From positions 55,533,348 through 55,597,347 of the forward strand of contig OX344764.1 in assembly GCA_947034895.1 (NCBI GenBank): DNA of 64,000 nucleotides, written 5' to 3'. The position numbers and the translations under genes are program-made. The notes below the pieces were generated by a model, which was given only the letters and a program-made list of their open reading frames with translations, searched no databases and had not been told where the DNA came from. The stretch is from Rhytidiadelphus loreus. Lineage: Eukaryota; Streptophyta; Bryopsida; Hypnales; Hylocomiaceae. This document shows, in pieces, positions 35,395 to 47,844 of this stretch; within the stretch, counting starts at the first letter, position 1, and every line of letters begins with the position of its first letter.

Positions 35395-38300
35395 ATGGAG
35401 AATTCACATGGAACACATTTGGGTAAGGGGAAGGTCAGTAAGGGCAATGTGGGTAAAGGGAGGAACAATGTGATTTCAGCCATGCTTTCAGCCAAGGACA
35501 GTGGGCGGAAGGAGACTGAGGACGCAAAGAAAGAAAGGGAGGATTCGAAGAAGGGGAGAGCTCCTCTATGCACAGAGGACAACCACCACAACGATGAAGA
35601 AAGAGATCACGGCGACAAGGAAGAAGAGAGCGCAGCTGTGGACAAAAGTGGAGGCTCTCGGAAGAGACCCGCGTCGAAAGCAAGGAAGACGAAGATTTAC
35701 CAATCTCCATAGGACGTAGACGTGGAGATTTCAAACTTGAAGCCACCACCAAGGGCGCTGACTCAAGAAGATTTTGCCAAGGAGTACAATCTTTGCGATC
35801 AATCACAACAAAATCCTCATCGTTACAGGAAGGGATCATTCCCTACAAAATTGGTGAGGAAATATTTCGGTGAACCGGTAGGTGAGGGTGGGCGAAATGG
35901 ATTCTCTTGGCAACAATGCGAGCACGCTGATTTGAGGGCAAGGATTAAGGAGCTCCATCCGATTTTGTACCAGCATAGTGCCAGTGAGGTACCTGGATTG
36001 TTGAAGTTGCACTTTGCAGAGGGAGTGGCGTTGGAGTATGAGAAAGGAGAGAAGGAGGTCAACTGGTGTTTGTTCAGGGAGGAAACCAACAAGCGTCAAC
36101 GGAATCGGTATGACCAAGACTTAAGAAAACTTCAGGCTTTGAAGACTAGTTTACAAACTCCTTCGAAACTTGTGGAAATGTGGGGTGTGGAGTGGCGGTC
36201 CATCAAGGTGGAGCCAAGGTTAAAAGCCATCAAGTTGGAAAGAGATCAATGTGTGGAGAAAAAATTGGATCTATCACGATCCAAACTTAGGGAGACGGGT
36301 GGGGAGTTTGGGGTGTTTGCAGATTTTGTAGGGCTTCAATTGCAGCGAGGATGTCCAAGGAAACTTGCACGGAGTGACAATTGAAGGTGGAGTCACTTAT
36401 GAGTGTGATTCACATGGAAGGGTGTGTGTTGAAGATTGATCACAAGAAGGCAGAATCTAATCTCAAAAAGTGCCGGTGGAGAAAGAGGGACATGGAGAGC
36501 CTTGTAGGCACTTTCCAGGGCCAGATGGAGGAAAAGTTCCAGCTGATCGAGTAGATGAAGAATTGTGGTGACGATGTGGGGCGCGAACTAATCAAGTTAG
36601 AGATGGTCCAAGAGCAATTGTCATCTCAAGAGAAAAAACTGTTTGAAGCGAAGATCCAGCTTGATTTAGCGGATACAACTATGATCGCATTGACACAGAA
36701 GATCCAATGCCATCAACTGCAGTTTGATGCATTGGTGGCTCAATCGTGGTCCCTCAAGAGGGGAAGGATGTGTACTTCATTTTGCCTAAGACCCATGGTG
36801 TATGCTCCTTTGGAAGAAACTACTTTACAATTGAGAAGCTTCAGCGAGCACACAATGTTCATCGACCTTGCACTATGCTCCCTGTGCTCCTTTCCATTCC
36901 CTCATAGTGACATTATTGTTTCTTCATGTCGACATTTGTACCACCTATTTTGTGCAGCAGTTCTCTTTGTCATTAGTAACAAATGTATGGCTGTGGGTTG
37001 CAAAGCAATGCAACATCCTGAGTGGCATCGCAGTTTTGGCTGGGGGGAGCTTGGTCCGGACCTGGTGGAGAGGGCGCTCATGCTTGGTCTTGCCGAAGAG
37101 AGGAAGAATATCCTATAGGATCGATCAGATGTGGCCAAGGCTAAGTGTCCCACTTCTAGTGAGTTAGTTATTATTTCTTGCAAATTCTGATCTTCATACA
37201 ATGCATAGATGTATTCCCGTGAACTTCTACTCCTCTGAAGTCCTACTAGCATAATGCAAAACTTAAATTATTTGCAGAACATTCTACATTATGTTTAGAA
37301 ATGAGAATTTATTTTTCTTTAGTTTTTATCCTAGATACTTGACTCCATTCTGCATAATGGGTACGCAGTGTACAAATAATAATATAATTGACTCCATTCT
37401 GCATAATGGATACAAAGTATATAAATAATAAGATAAGGAAATATTTGCACCGATTTGTAATGTTTGGCTTTAGCCGCAAATGTTCCAAATGTAGTTGTGG
37501 TACTTATAGAAATACAATATATTTGTTGAATAACATAAGTTTTAGTTTGAAATATTCAGAATACAATTATGTCTATTATTTACATGTCTTTGAAATGTAC
37601 TTATGAGGTTCACTATTGCAACAGATCAATAAAAACGAAACATAGTTACTTACATATTACAGTTTGTTTTTTCCCTCATTTTCTAGTCTTTCATTGTATT
37701 CTGTTTTTGTACTGATACTTTTCATACAAAAATCTACTTGTTTGTATGTACACTATATTATAGAGTGTATAGCTGGAATCTAAAGATCGTTTGTATAATA
37801 TACACACAATGAATGTAGTTTACTAAATGTACTATGTGCATTGAGGCTGAAATTGGTGTTCAATGAAATGGACTTTGTGTACTCTTTGATTTTTTTATTT
37901 TTTATTGAAATATACTTAGTGCCCTAGTTTGTATGAAAATATACTTCAAGTATTGTCAATTTAGTATTGGAAGAGTACTATTGTATTAGCACGTACTAAA
38001 TGTATGGTATGTATTTGAGTTTGTGTAAATCGCAGTGATTAGGTTCTGTATTTAAACTACTACATTTGTATCAAACGCACTTAAAGGTCAAAATTACACT
38101 ACTTTTCTACATTTCTTGTTTTTCAGTTACTCTTTTCTTGTGATGACACTTTTCATACATAATTTCATTTCTCTTTTTGTACAATATGTAATACTTTACA
38201 AAACTTGGTTGTTTGAAACGGTACTCGTAGTATATGTAAAGTAATGAACTGAATTAAATGTATGTCATGTATCATGGTTGAAGTAGATTCCATTGAAAAA

Positions 38301-40343
38301 GTTTTGGTGTGCGGTTTTAATTTTTTAATTTTATACTAAACGTATTTCTTGTCTTGGTTTGTATTCAAATGTACATATAGTAATGTTACTTGACCAGTGA
38401 AGTAGATGTATTATAAATTGATATGTACTAATAAATTTTTTTTTTTTTTAATTCGTGTTTAAGGTATGAGTTGTTTGTAGTCATGTAAGTTTCTTCTCTT
38501 TTATGTTTGGGGTATGCAATCTGACTTTAATTAGTTTAGAAGAGGAATATTTGTAATTCAAGTGAACTGAAGTTCATTTGTGGCTCATTGTGTAGCTGCT
38601 GGCATGAAGTTTGCCCATCCTACAAACTCTCCAACGAATTTCACGAAGGGAGCAACTAGCCAAGCCGTTTGCTGAGCAAAGGCTACAGATTGGGGAAGTG
38701 CTGGAATGCTCAAAACAGGAGAAGACATTGATCTAGAAGAACCCACAGATCTGAAGGAAAAGAACAAGAGACCCTAGGATGAAGTGGACAGCCCGACTTT
38801 CAAAGCAAAGCCAAAAAAGAAGAAAAAACAAACGCAAAAGGCTTTCACCAACAAGGACATGCTTGAAGAGCCTGAATTCAGTTCAGAATCGGAGTCCAGT
38901 GAAGATGGGCTTGCAAAAAAGGTGTTGAGCCTGCCCTCTAGCTCTGGTACCACTATTTCGGTCGGAAGTGATGCGGATGATGAAGTAAGCAAATTACCTC
39001 TCGGAAAGTCTTGGAACCCAATTGAAATTAGTCCCCATAAACCGCCGCTCACGATGCTATTACGTGGACCACGGGATGATCACACATCCAGTGTAAAGGC
39101 TTCTGTGTTGATGACAGTTGGAGAAACTAGGCGGGCAAGGAAGAAGGAAAAAGAGCCAGCAAAGGGGGCTGCAGTATTTCAGGGATGCGTTGGGGAAGGG
39201 ATGGATGCAGATTATGGAGATATTGAGGGGAAGCCTGTAGGGTTTGGATATGAGCTTGAGGAAGTAGTGCCTTTAAATGAAGGCTCAATTTGTCAACTCA
39301 AAGAAAAGGGGACTTCTGATGTAGGGGAGGAGATGGGAGTTGGAGAAGCAATTGTTGGGGAGGGAAAGGGCAACGATGAGGGAATTATTGTAGAAGAGGA
39401 GGACAATGCTGAGGGAACTCTTAAAGAGGAAAAGCACAGCGCTAAGGGATTCGTTGTGGACAAAAATGGTTCTAAAGAGGGAGATGTTGGAAAGGGGACC
39501 GGTTCTGATCAGAGGGGTTCTGTTGAAAGAAAGGGTGAAGGTGACGGTGATGTTGGGAATGGAAATAATACTGATGAGGGTTATTAGGTACTTGTTCGGG
39601 AGGGACACCTAACAGGATCAGAGGAAGAGAAGGAGCACCTTGTGGAAGTGGACCCGCAAGCTGGATCAGAGGAAAAACAGAAACAGCTCGAGAGAGTGGC
39701 CCCTCAATCTGCCAAAGTGAAGAAATTGTCCAAGAAGAGAAAGGTTCCGATAGAGGTCATGAAGAATTGCAAGGTGGTGGAAGTTGAAGAGGAAGCCCAC
39801 ACATCGATAGAGAACCTTCATAGTTTACAGCATAGTACTTTTTTTGAATTGACTAAGATAGCAGCCGGGGGGGTGGATGACAATAGTGAGGCAATAGCCT
39901 CCACCGTGGACCCCAACCCAATCCTTTCACGTCCATGTTGGAGAAATACAAGGTTGCGGCTAATAAACTTGACATTGTCTACATAAGTAGACAAACCTTC
40001 GTCAAGAAAGCGTGGACGATCTTAGTGTTTGTTTGCTTTTTCGAATCTGCAGTTCTGGTTAGAATCTCCGTCAGCTACGAAGGAGGCACACAGGCAAAGC
40101 TTTGTATATTGCCTTCGGAGTGGAGGCTCTTGAAACAGAGACTACATTTTCATGGACCAAACTTCTTTGTGGATTGCTCTAGGATTTTCTAATGTGGGTT
40201 GTTTGAATGTGTTTAATGTAGGGTGGCCCGTTGTATTATGCTGAAGACTTGTCGCGGGGCATGGAGGCGCTTCTGGTTCCTGTAGCTCCGCATGATTCAC
40301 CATTGCGTTTGTCGCACGCGCAGTCTAGGCGTAGGTATCTTTA
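35395..40343 (+). pseudogene. spliced gene for a coiled-coil, RING-like zinc protein; family unknown
   Basis: Exon 1 (35395-37158): Lys/Glu-rich start; a conserved-looking block (RKGSFPTKLVRKYFGEPVG, ELHPILYQHSASEVPGLL, VNWCLFREETNKRQRNRYD); coiled coil (about 36390-36700, after a frameshift near 36335); then a RING-like zinc region, CSLCSFPF...SSCRHLYHLFCA...CMAVGC...PEWHRSFGWG (about 36870-37060). Donor TCTA|GTGAGT; intron 37159-38595; acceptor TGTGTAG|CT. Joining these keeps the frame. Exon 2 (38596 to about 40190): acidic low-complexity protein with Gly/Glu repeats, then frameshifted pieces. A possible last exon (40222-40343, GGPLYYAEDLSRGMEALL) ends at TAA. In-frame stops: TAG 35710, 36552, 37116, 38775 and 39585; TGA 36375 and 38673. 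The RING-like pattern suggests zinc and protein binding. It may be transposon-encoded. I cannot name the family. Confidence 0.6.
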
Positions 40344-41672
40344 ACACTACAAAAGCGTTAAGATGACACGAGTTATCGTCCCAGGGAATTCCAGATGTTG
40401 TCGCAATAGATAGGTTTCCGGAACTACGGATCTACCCGGAAATGTCAATCCGCGGTATGATCCGGCACAACACAACCACCAAGTTCCGGAAATATTGTCT
40501 TCCGGAATCAAATCCGGATCCACCTTGATCCGGATTTCTACTTCCACTCTCCGTCACACTGGTTTTTGGTACCTCTGTTTTACCCTCAGAGGGTCCTCAC
40601 TTGCTCTTTCCAAGGGGTGGGGAACATCACCACTCATATAACACACATATCAACTTCCTAAACAACAAACAACTATCCGTCCTCAAAGTTTTTAGTCCGG
40701 TACGGAGGAAAGATGGTCACCTTCACAACTTTCCGAGTGGCCACCCGAAAGGTAGGTCACACAGAGATACACCCTCACCCGCCTTTACTACAACGACACT
40801 CAGCTATTTTCCGGATCAAGTTTTCACCTACTCCTGAGGTTGGCAGACCTTCCGGTGGTTTGGGAATATTCCACTAGGCGGTTGCCGACTTCCGCACGAA
40901 ACTACTCTCAGGTTCCGGACTAGCTCTTTGACTACTACCGGATCCCACCGGATCACCGTTCCAGCGATTTAAAGGCACCGCGCACAGCTCCTCACTCGTA
41001 AACTAGACTCAACCGCTAAACAACCGCAGATAGGTGGATTCCGGAACTGAGGGACTTGCTTTCTAGCTGTCGACTGCTCCTGAGGTTGGCAGACCTTCCG
41101 ATAGTTTGGGAATGTTCCTCTCGGCGGTTGCTGACTTCCGCACAGAACTACTCAAGAGTTCCGGATTAGCTCCCTGACCACTACCGGATCCCATCGGATC
41201 ACCGTTCCAGCAATTTAAAGGCACCGCGCACAACTCCTCACTTGCATTCTAAACTCATCCACAAGACACCCTTAGCCTGGATCTGGATACCAACCAATCC
41301 GGATTCCTACCTTGCACACTCTCCCGGATACACCCACACACAAGTAATTAAGACGCGGTATGCAAGATAATGATTCCCAAGGTGTTTATTCTTGGGTGCT
41401 CAGATTGAATGACACAAAATGGAACGACAGGCCACAAGCCGGCCTGCCCTTAAAAACCAAAACAACACGACCAAAACGGTCCAAAGAAAAAGCGGCCAAC
41501 GGCTAGCTGAAATTCCAGAAAACGGCCAAGTGACCGTTCCGGGAAAAACGGAAAGCCGTTTACTTCCTAGAAATCCGGAACTTCCTAAAATTCCGGATCA
41601 GCGGGCCCTACATCCGGAAAACCCGCGTCTGAAACAAAACACCAAAACTAACAAACCAACTGCACTACTAAG

Positions 41673-42652
41673 TCACCTGCCCTTCCGAGCCTTCTTCGCT
41701 GATGTTCCGCCCTTCGAAACCCGAGTTGCTGCTTTCTGCCGGATCTACTTCGTCGGGGTAAACTTTGTTGCGGATCGAGTCCTTGGCAGACCCGGATCCG
41801 TCTCCTCATACTCAGAGTCGGAAGAGGAGTTGGTTACTGCTTCTTCCTCTTCTACTCCAGAACCTCTTCCGAATCACTAGGAACCTTCTGCTTGGTGGCC
41901 TTCTTCTTCTCCAGATCTATGACCTCAATAGGGGTCGTTGATGGTGGCCGTGGAGGAGTATGCTACTGCATGTGGGTGAACTCCTCCGGGTGGGTCCGAG
42001 CCGGATTTTGAATCCCACACGGAATCTCCGTCATCGTAGTAACTTCTGTAGAGGAAACCGGAAGAGATGGAAAGAGATTTACCGAAGTGTTCCGAGACGT
42101 CAGAACCGGATCCGGAATCTTCCTTCCATCCGTTATCTCCTTTTGCACCGAGGATCTTCCGGGTGCTGGCTGGGTCAACATTCGTGCTCCAAGGTTGAGC
42201 TGAGTCATCTCCGCGAACTCTCCTCCGGGTATTTCCGGAAATAAAAAGGCGTCTAATCCGCTGAGCGGATCGAAGTGGCCCACCAACTGGCGCATCTCCC
42301 TCAGCGCAACCTCGATCCGTGCCTCGAATTCTACCAAGATCTTGACAACCTTGGTTCCGGTGATATGACCTTCCCGGGTCATCTGGTTGTTCCAGAGAGC
42401 GGATCTGGTGATGACATCCGCCGGCGGGTCGATGAGGTCCCTCAATTTCCGGACCAGCTCCGTTGCATTCGTTGCCCGTTTGTTGGCGATGTTCATCTCC
42501 CCTTCCACCCAATTTGCGCGATTTTGAAGATGATCCCGCTCGGCGTCCAGAGTCCGGATCTGGCCCTCCAATAGGTGAACCATCTCCGGATCCGGCCTGC
42601 TGTTGATTGCCTCGACAATCTCTGTTTTGTCCGCTACCTTCAACGTCGTGCA
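41673..42652 (-). pseudogene. gag-like protein, C-terminal half (coiled coil, acidic and basic tail)
   Basis: Resumes in phase after the nested element: CTTLKVADKTEIVEAINSR, a long coiled coil (MVHLLEGQIRTLDAERDHLQ, ANKRATNATELVRKLRDLI, FEARIEVALREMRQLVG), then a Pro/Thr-rich part and EEEEAVTNSSSDSEYEETD. It ends in a Lys/Arg-rich tail (GGTSAKKARKGR) with TGA at 41673-41675. Damage: TAG at 41963 and 41745, and a frameshift near 41840-41870. A basic tail after an acidic coiled coil fits a structural or nucleic-acid-binding protein. An ATG inside the nested element's terminus makes this half look like an independent ORF, which is misleading. Confidence 0.6.
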
Positions 42653-43899
42653 ATCCAGGGTTGTCTTGTCTGACATATTTTTGGGTTTAGGCGTCGTGTA
42701 TGACGTCTGACGTCGCGTGCCGCATGTCACCAAGTGTCGAGTTTACTTGACATCACGTCGCGGAGGGATAAAAAAATTTACCCCACGGTAAATAGATTTT
42801 GCCTACATGGCAAGGTTTACAAAATGACGTGGAAAGTCAACTTGGGCGACTGCGGGTAGGGGCGCATGTACTTTAGCCTTGAGCGACCGCGGATGGGGGC
42901 GCGTGCAAGTACAAATGGGGCGAGTACGGGTTCTAAAATTAGGGCGACCTCTGGTCCAAGGGGGCGACCTCCTTGTTGCAATTGTTAAAAAACACTCAAA
43001 ACTGCCATTTTTGTGCAAATTGCAAAGAGAAAAAAAATTTAGAATGGTATTTTTTTCCATATGTTACCATAGGATCTTGCAATAGAATAGTTTGAGAATG
43101 CATGGAAAAAATTTCAGACATTTTGACCACATAGATTGCAAGATAAATGCATTCAAAGTGAAGAAATTGTGTTTTTTTGGCACAATGGCAAACTAGTTTA
43201 AGACTTCAAATCTTCTTAACTTAAATAGTTTGAATTGTAGATCTTGAATTTAGTTTTTTTTCATCATTCAAAATTGAGTTGAAAATATAGAAAAAATAAA
43301 AGTTGAAAATATAATGTAATTTTCATTATTTAAAAATTTATTTAGTAGAAGAAGGTATCATAGAGGGAAAAACTAAATCATTAATAGCTCTAAGATGGAA
43401 TTAAAACTCATGAATTCCAATAGTGAGATTGTTCTAACAATCAATGTTAATTTGGTGGACCTATTTGTTTTGAATTTTTCTGAAAATTGAACTCAAAAAC
43501 AAATCCTATACCTATATTTTACAAATCAATATTATAATTGCTTGCAAAACAAGATGCTCTACAACTTCTTGGCAACCTCTTCATATCATAAATCCAAATG
43601 AAATGAATAAAAGCTTTCCATATGAAAATAAAATAAAATATATGAGAAAAAAAATTAATTTTTAATTCAAATTTTTCAAGATTTGTTTTTGCTCATCCAA
43701 ATGATTTAATTTAGATAAAAGCTAATTATTGTATAACTCTTGCTCCTAGGCACCAATTAAAATTAAAATTACATTCCTAGAAAGCTAATTTTTTTTCCTA
43801 TCTTTTCATAAAAATTTGATCATATAGGAACTTGGCCAAAATCCATCTGCCCCTTGTGAAGACAATGAGAATTTAGAGATTAACATCCTATCAGTGTAT

Positions 43900-45270
43900 T
43901 ATTTAACAAGTGGATTTTAAATTTGAACACCCTTTGAAGATTTGTATAAAAACATTCCTATTTGATTTTCTCTATTTTCTATGCATCATCATACTTATGT
44001 ATAATTTACCACCTTCATCTAAAATTTAAAAATAGAGGAAAGAGATTTAAATTAGAGCTTCTCCTCTTGAATTATGCAAATCTCTAAAAGTCATCCTACC
44101 AGGGTATTATTTATGAAGTAGATTTTAAAATACAAAATAATAAAATGTAGATTTTAGAAAGAGCTTTCCATTTTGAATTTCACTATCCTCCAAGTATCAT
44201 CAATTCATCATACTCATGTATTATTTACCACTTTAATTTCAAGCTTAAAAATTAGAAGAAAGAGATTTAAATAAGAATTATTCCATTTGATTTAATATAT
44301 GCAATCTCAAATAATCATCCTATGGGAGTATTATTTATCAAATGTATTTCAAAATACAAAATAATGAATGGAGATATTTGCAATACCTTCCCCATTTATT
44401 TTTCTTGATTCTCCAAGCATCCTTGTAATCAACTATTTATGAATTATTCACCACCTTCATCTTTGACTTCAAAATTAGACGGAAGAAATTTGAACTAAGA
44501 CTTCCTTTTTTTTATTTAATTTAGGCAATTCTCAAAGAATCATCCTATGGATGTATTATTTATCAACTGTTTTTCAAGATACAAAATAATGCATGAAGAT
44601 ATTTGCAATACCTTCCCCATTTAATTTTCTTGATTCTCCAAGCATCCTTGTACTCAACTATTTATGAATTATTTACCACATTTATCTCTAACTTAAAAAT
44701 TAGAAGGAAGAGATTTGAATTAAAACTTCCCCTTTTGATTTATGCAAATCTCAAAGACTTATCCTATGGGTGTATTATTTATAAATTGTTTTTCAAGATA
44801 CAAAATAATGCATGAAGATATTTGCAATACCTTCCCCATTTAATTTTCTTGATTCTCCAAACATCTATGTACTTATGAATTATTTACCACGTTCATCTCT
44901 AACTTAAAAAATTAGTGGGGAAGGAATTTAAATGAAAACTTCCCCTTTTGATTTAATTTATGCAAATTTCAACAAATTATCCTATTAAAGGGGTCTATAA
45001 TTTATGAAGTGTATTTCAAATACAAAATAATGCATGAAAATATTTGCAATACCTTCCCCATTTAATTTTCTTGATTCTCCAAACATCTTTGTACTTATGA
45101 ATTATTTACCATATTCACTTCTAAATTAGTGGGGAAGAGATTTAAATGAAAATTTTCCCTACGGATTTAAACAAATCTCAAATAGTCATTCTATAAGTGT
45201 ATAATTTATCAAATGATTTGTAAAATACAAAAAAATAGATGGAGAGATATGTATGATCTTTCTTATTTGA
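43900..45270. repeat. tandem repeat, about 222-bp unit
   Basis: ATATTTGCAATACCTTCCCC recurs near 44373, 44599, 44818 and 45040 (spacing 226, 219, 222). TTATGAATTATTTACCAC, AGATTTAAAT and CATCCTATGGGTGTATTATT recur in each unit, and more diverged copies lie on both sides. It sits in the centre of the nested element. Confidence 0.85.
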
Positions 45271-45683
45271 TTTATTTCATATCATATAATCCCAATCAAA
45301 TAAATGAAAATGAACCATTGATATATATTTAACAAAATTGCATGTTTGCAAAACTTGACTGTTCAATAAAAGATGACATCTTGCCATAAAATTTATATAC
45401 TAGAGCTAATTAATAGATCAAACAAGATATTATCAAATACAAGTACTACTATAGAGAATCCAAAGCAATTAGATTTTTAGAAGAGCTTTCATTTCTAATA
45501 AATGAGATTAGGTGTCAAAGCTATGAAATCTGATCTCATCAAGGTCCATTTACTTAGCTCACCTAACAAGGTATGTCCACTAATGTACCTAGCAAACTAA
45601 AACAAAAGTAATTGACTATAATGAAGTTGTCAATTTCTACTTTCATCACCCAAAAATTGCAATCCAATGCGTTTTTCAAGTAA

Positions 45684-46008
45684 CTTTGAGTCTTGGACGA
45701 CCTCTCATGGAGGAGAATGCGGGTCAGGGCGAGTGCTTAAGGGCGACCTCAGGTAAGGGGCGATCGTGGGTGGAGGTGGAAAGAATGGCCCTCCTTTTGT
45801 CCCAAATTGGCAAATTTGGGCCGTTTGGGGGTTTCTAGGGGCAACTTCGGGTCTTGGGCGACCTCTCATGGAGGAGAACGCGGGTCAGGGCGAGTGCTTA
45901 AGGGCGACCTTGGGTAAGGGGCGACCGCGGGTGGAGGTGGAAAGAATGGCCCTCCTTTTGTCCAAAAATTGGCAAATTTGGGCCGTTTGGGGGTTTCTAG
46001 GGGCAACT
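45684..46008. repeat. two tandem copies of a 161-bp GC-rich unit
   Basis: CCTCTCATGGAGGAGAATGC at 45701 recurs as CCTCTCATGGAGGAGAACGC at 45862, followed by matching GGGCGACC, GGTGGAGGTGGAAAGAATGG and GGGCCGTTTGGGGG words. The GGGCGACC motif also occurs in the element's inverted ends, which suggests a repeated protein- or methylation-target site. Confidence 0.85.
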
Positions 46009-47844
46009 AAAATTGACATCACTAAGCATATGGTGACATAATGACATGTGCTTCTAATTCAAAGTTGGTCACCAACAAGTGAGGACAGAGATTATACGCT
46101 TTTTAATGAGAGATCCTTAGTAGAAACAAATATTTGACGATGTGGTCAACAATTAAAGGACTCTTTTTATTTTAGTTACCTATAGTAAGACCGCAGGTGC
46201 TACTATAGAGACACTCATCCATGCAACTACTCAAATATGACAATGGAATATTTGAAAACACATTAGTAATGAGGTACTTTGTGAGGAAGTTGGGTATAGT
46301 CATTAAACCTGATTCAAAGAAGCAACTAATATGTAAATAGGTGGTAAAGCTACTCATGGTTGATAAAGCCCCTGAAGTTGTTTATCGCATTGATGTTTTG
46401 TAATAGGGTATGTTGTTATTATGTTAGTACAAATAAAAACATAGGTCACATTTCATGCTTCTAAATTTTGAAAAGGAAAGTAAATATATTAACCACTTTT
46501 TATATGATGTGCCATTTTAAAAAAATATTAAATATTCAAAACGCTAGGTGCCAAGGTCTATGTATTGAATCTTGAATTTGAATTCTTTTGTGCAAATATT
46601 TTGTAATTTTTTCCAAACAATGTACTTTAATTTATTTGCTTCTAAACTAATGTGTGTAAAAGTGTACAAAAATAAAGTTGAGTTTTAACCCCTAAAGGAC
46701 CAACTTGAGTCCTTTTGAAGGTTTTTAAAGAGTTCAAGTAGGTGCATATAGTCTCAATTTTCATTTTCATTTTTTGAACTTTTTTGGAGGATAGAAGAGT
46801 ACATCATCTTTGTAAGAATATAAAATTTTCTTCAATTGGTGTCCAAAAGCAAAATTTATGCCACCCTAAGCTAAAAATAGAGGTTAGCAAGCAACAAAAA
46901 AATTACAATAAGTCAATTAATATTAAATTTTTTTCCCTCAAATATTATATTTTTGTCTACATGTAAAGCTTTGATTCATTCCATTTGGACTAGCAATGAA
47001 AAAATTATGGACAATCTTGTCTTTTAGACAATCTAAACAATTTTTTGAAAAAACATCTTATATGACATATTTTTTAATGCAATTTATACAACTTTTTTGA
47101 AAATTGTTTAATATAGTTAAGTTTGTCTACTAGAACAATCTCACCATTGTGCTTATTGTGTTTCAATTCCAACTTAGAGCTATTAACAATTTAGTTTTTC
47201 ATTCAATCATAGACCAGCTTCTATTCAACAATTTCTTAAAGAATGAAAATCAAGTGTGTTTCTATTGAAATTTTTTGCTTAAACTTTCAATTCAATTTTT
47301 CAACATAATTTTTTAAAATTTAGAGTTTATAGTGCAATTTTTTTTCCACAAATGGTGGTCAAAGTCATCTGAAATTGCAAGCCAAAGTTCAATTTTTTTT
47401 TTCCAACTTTGAATGCTAATATCTTCCAATCTATATGGCCAAACTTTATGAAATTTTTACCACATGATCTTAGACAACTTAAGTACAAGATCTTATAGTT
47501 AGATTCTCCAAAAAAATATTTTTTCTATTTTCTTGGATGACTGCAGCAGAAGTGGCAGTTTTGAATTGCACTACAAATCACTCCTACAAGAGGTCGCCCC
47601 TATATGCAGTTGCCCCTACATGCAGTTGCCCCTACATGCAGTCGCCCCTACATGCAGTCGCCTAGTACCCGTATGTGCCCCTTGAGTTTGCCATGTAGAT
47701 GCCACATGGCATTCAGTTGGAGGGGGGTAATTTTATATAAAGTCAAAGGTAAATTTGACTTTTCATGATGTCGCACGGGCTCTACTAGACGTCGCGCGAC
47801 GTCTGTCTGTCGCGGTGTCGCGCTGTCGCAGTGAACAACCCTGG

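Larger units (their letters stand above)
42653..47844. mobile_element. 5.2-kb long-inverted-repeat element inserted in the gag-like gene
   Basis: The outer ends CCAGGGTTGT (42655) and ACAACCCTGG (to 47844) are inverted. Inverted similarity continues inward for more than 1 kb at lower identity (GACGTC-rich start, then GGGCGACTGCGGGTAGGGGCG-like words, then TTAATAGCTCTAAGATGGAATT against its inverse near 47170). TGCA lies on both sides (42649-42652, 47845-47848). Removing one TGCA plus the element restores the host reading frame. The interior is AT-rich with two tandem arrays and no ORF, so it is non-autonomous. A relative is at 28005-30105. Superfamily unassigned; long inverted arms recall Mutator- or foldback-type elements. 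Confidence 0.75.

Noticed and set aside
41419..41880. Plus-strand 153-codon frame in the CCGGA-rich DNA
   Set aside because: Low-complexity; its right part lies opposite the Ser/Glu-rich and basic tail of the minus-strand gag-like gene.
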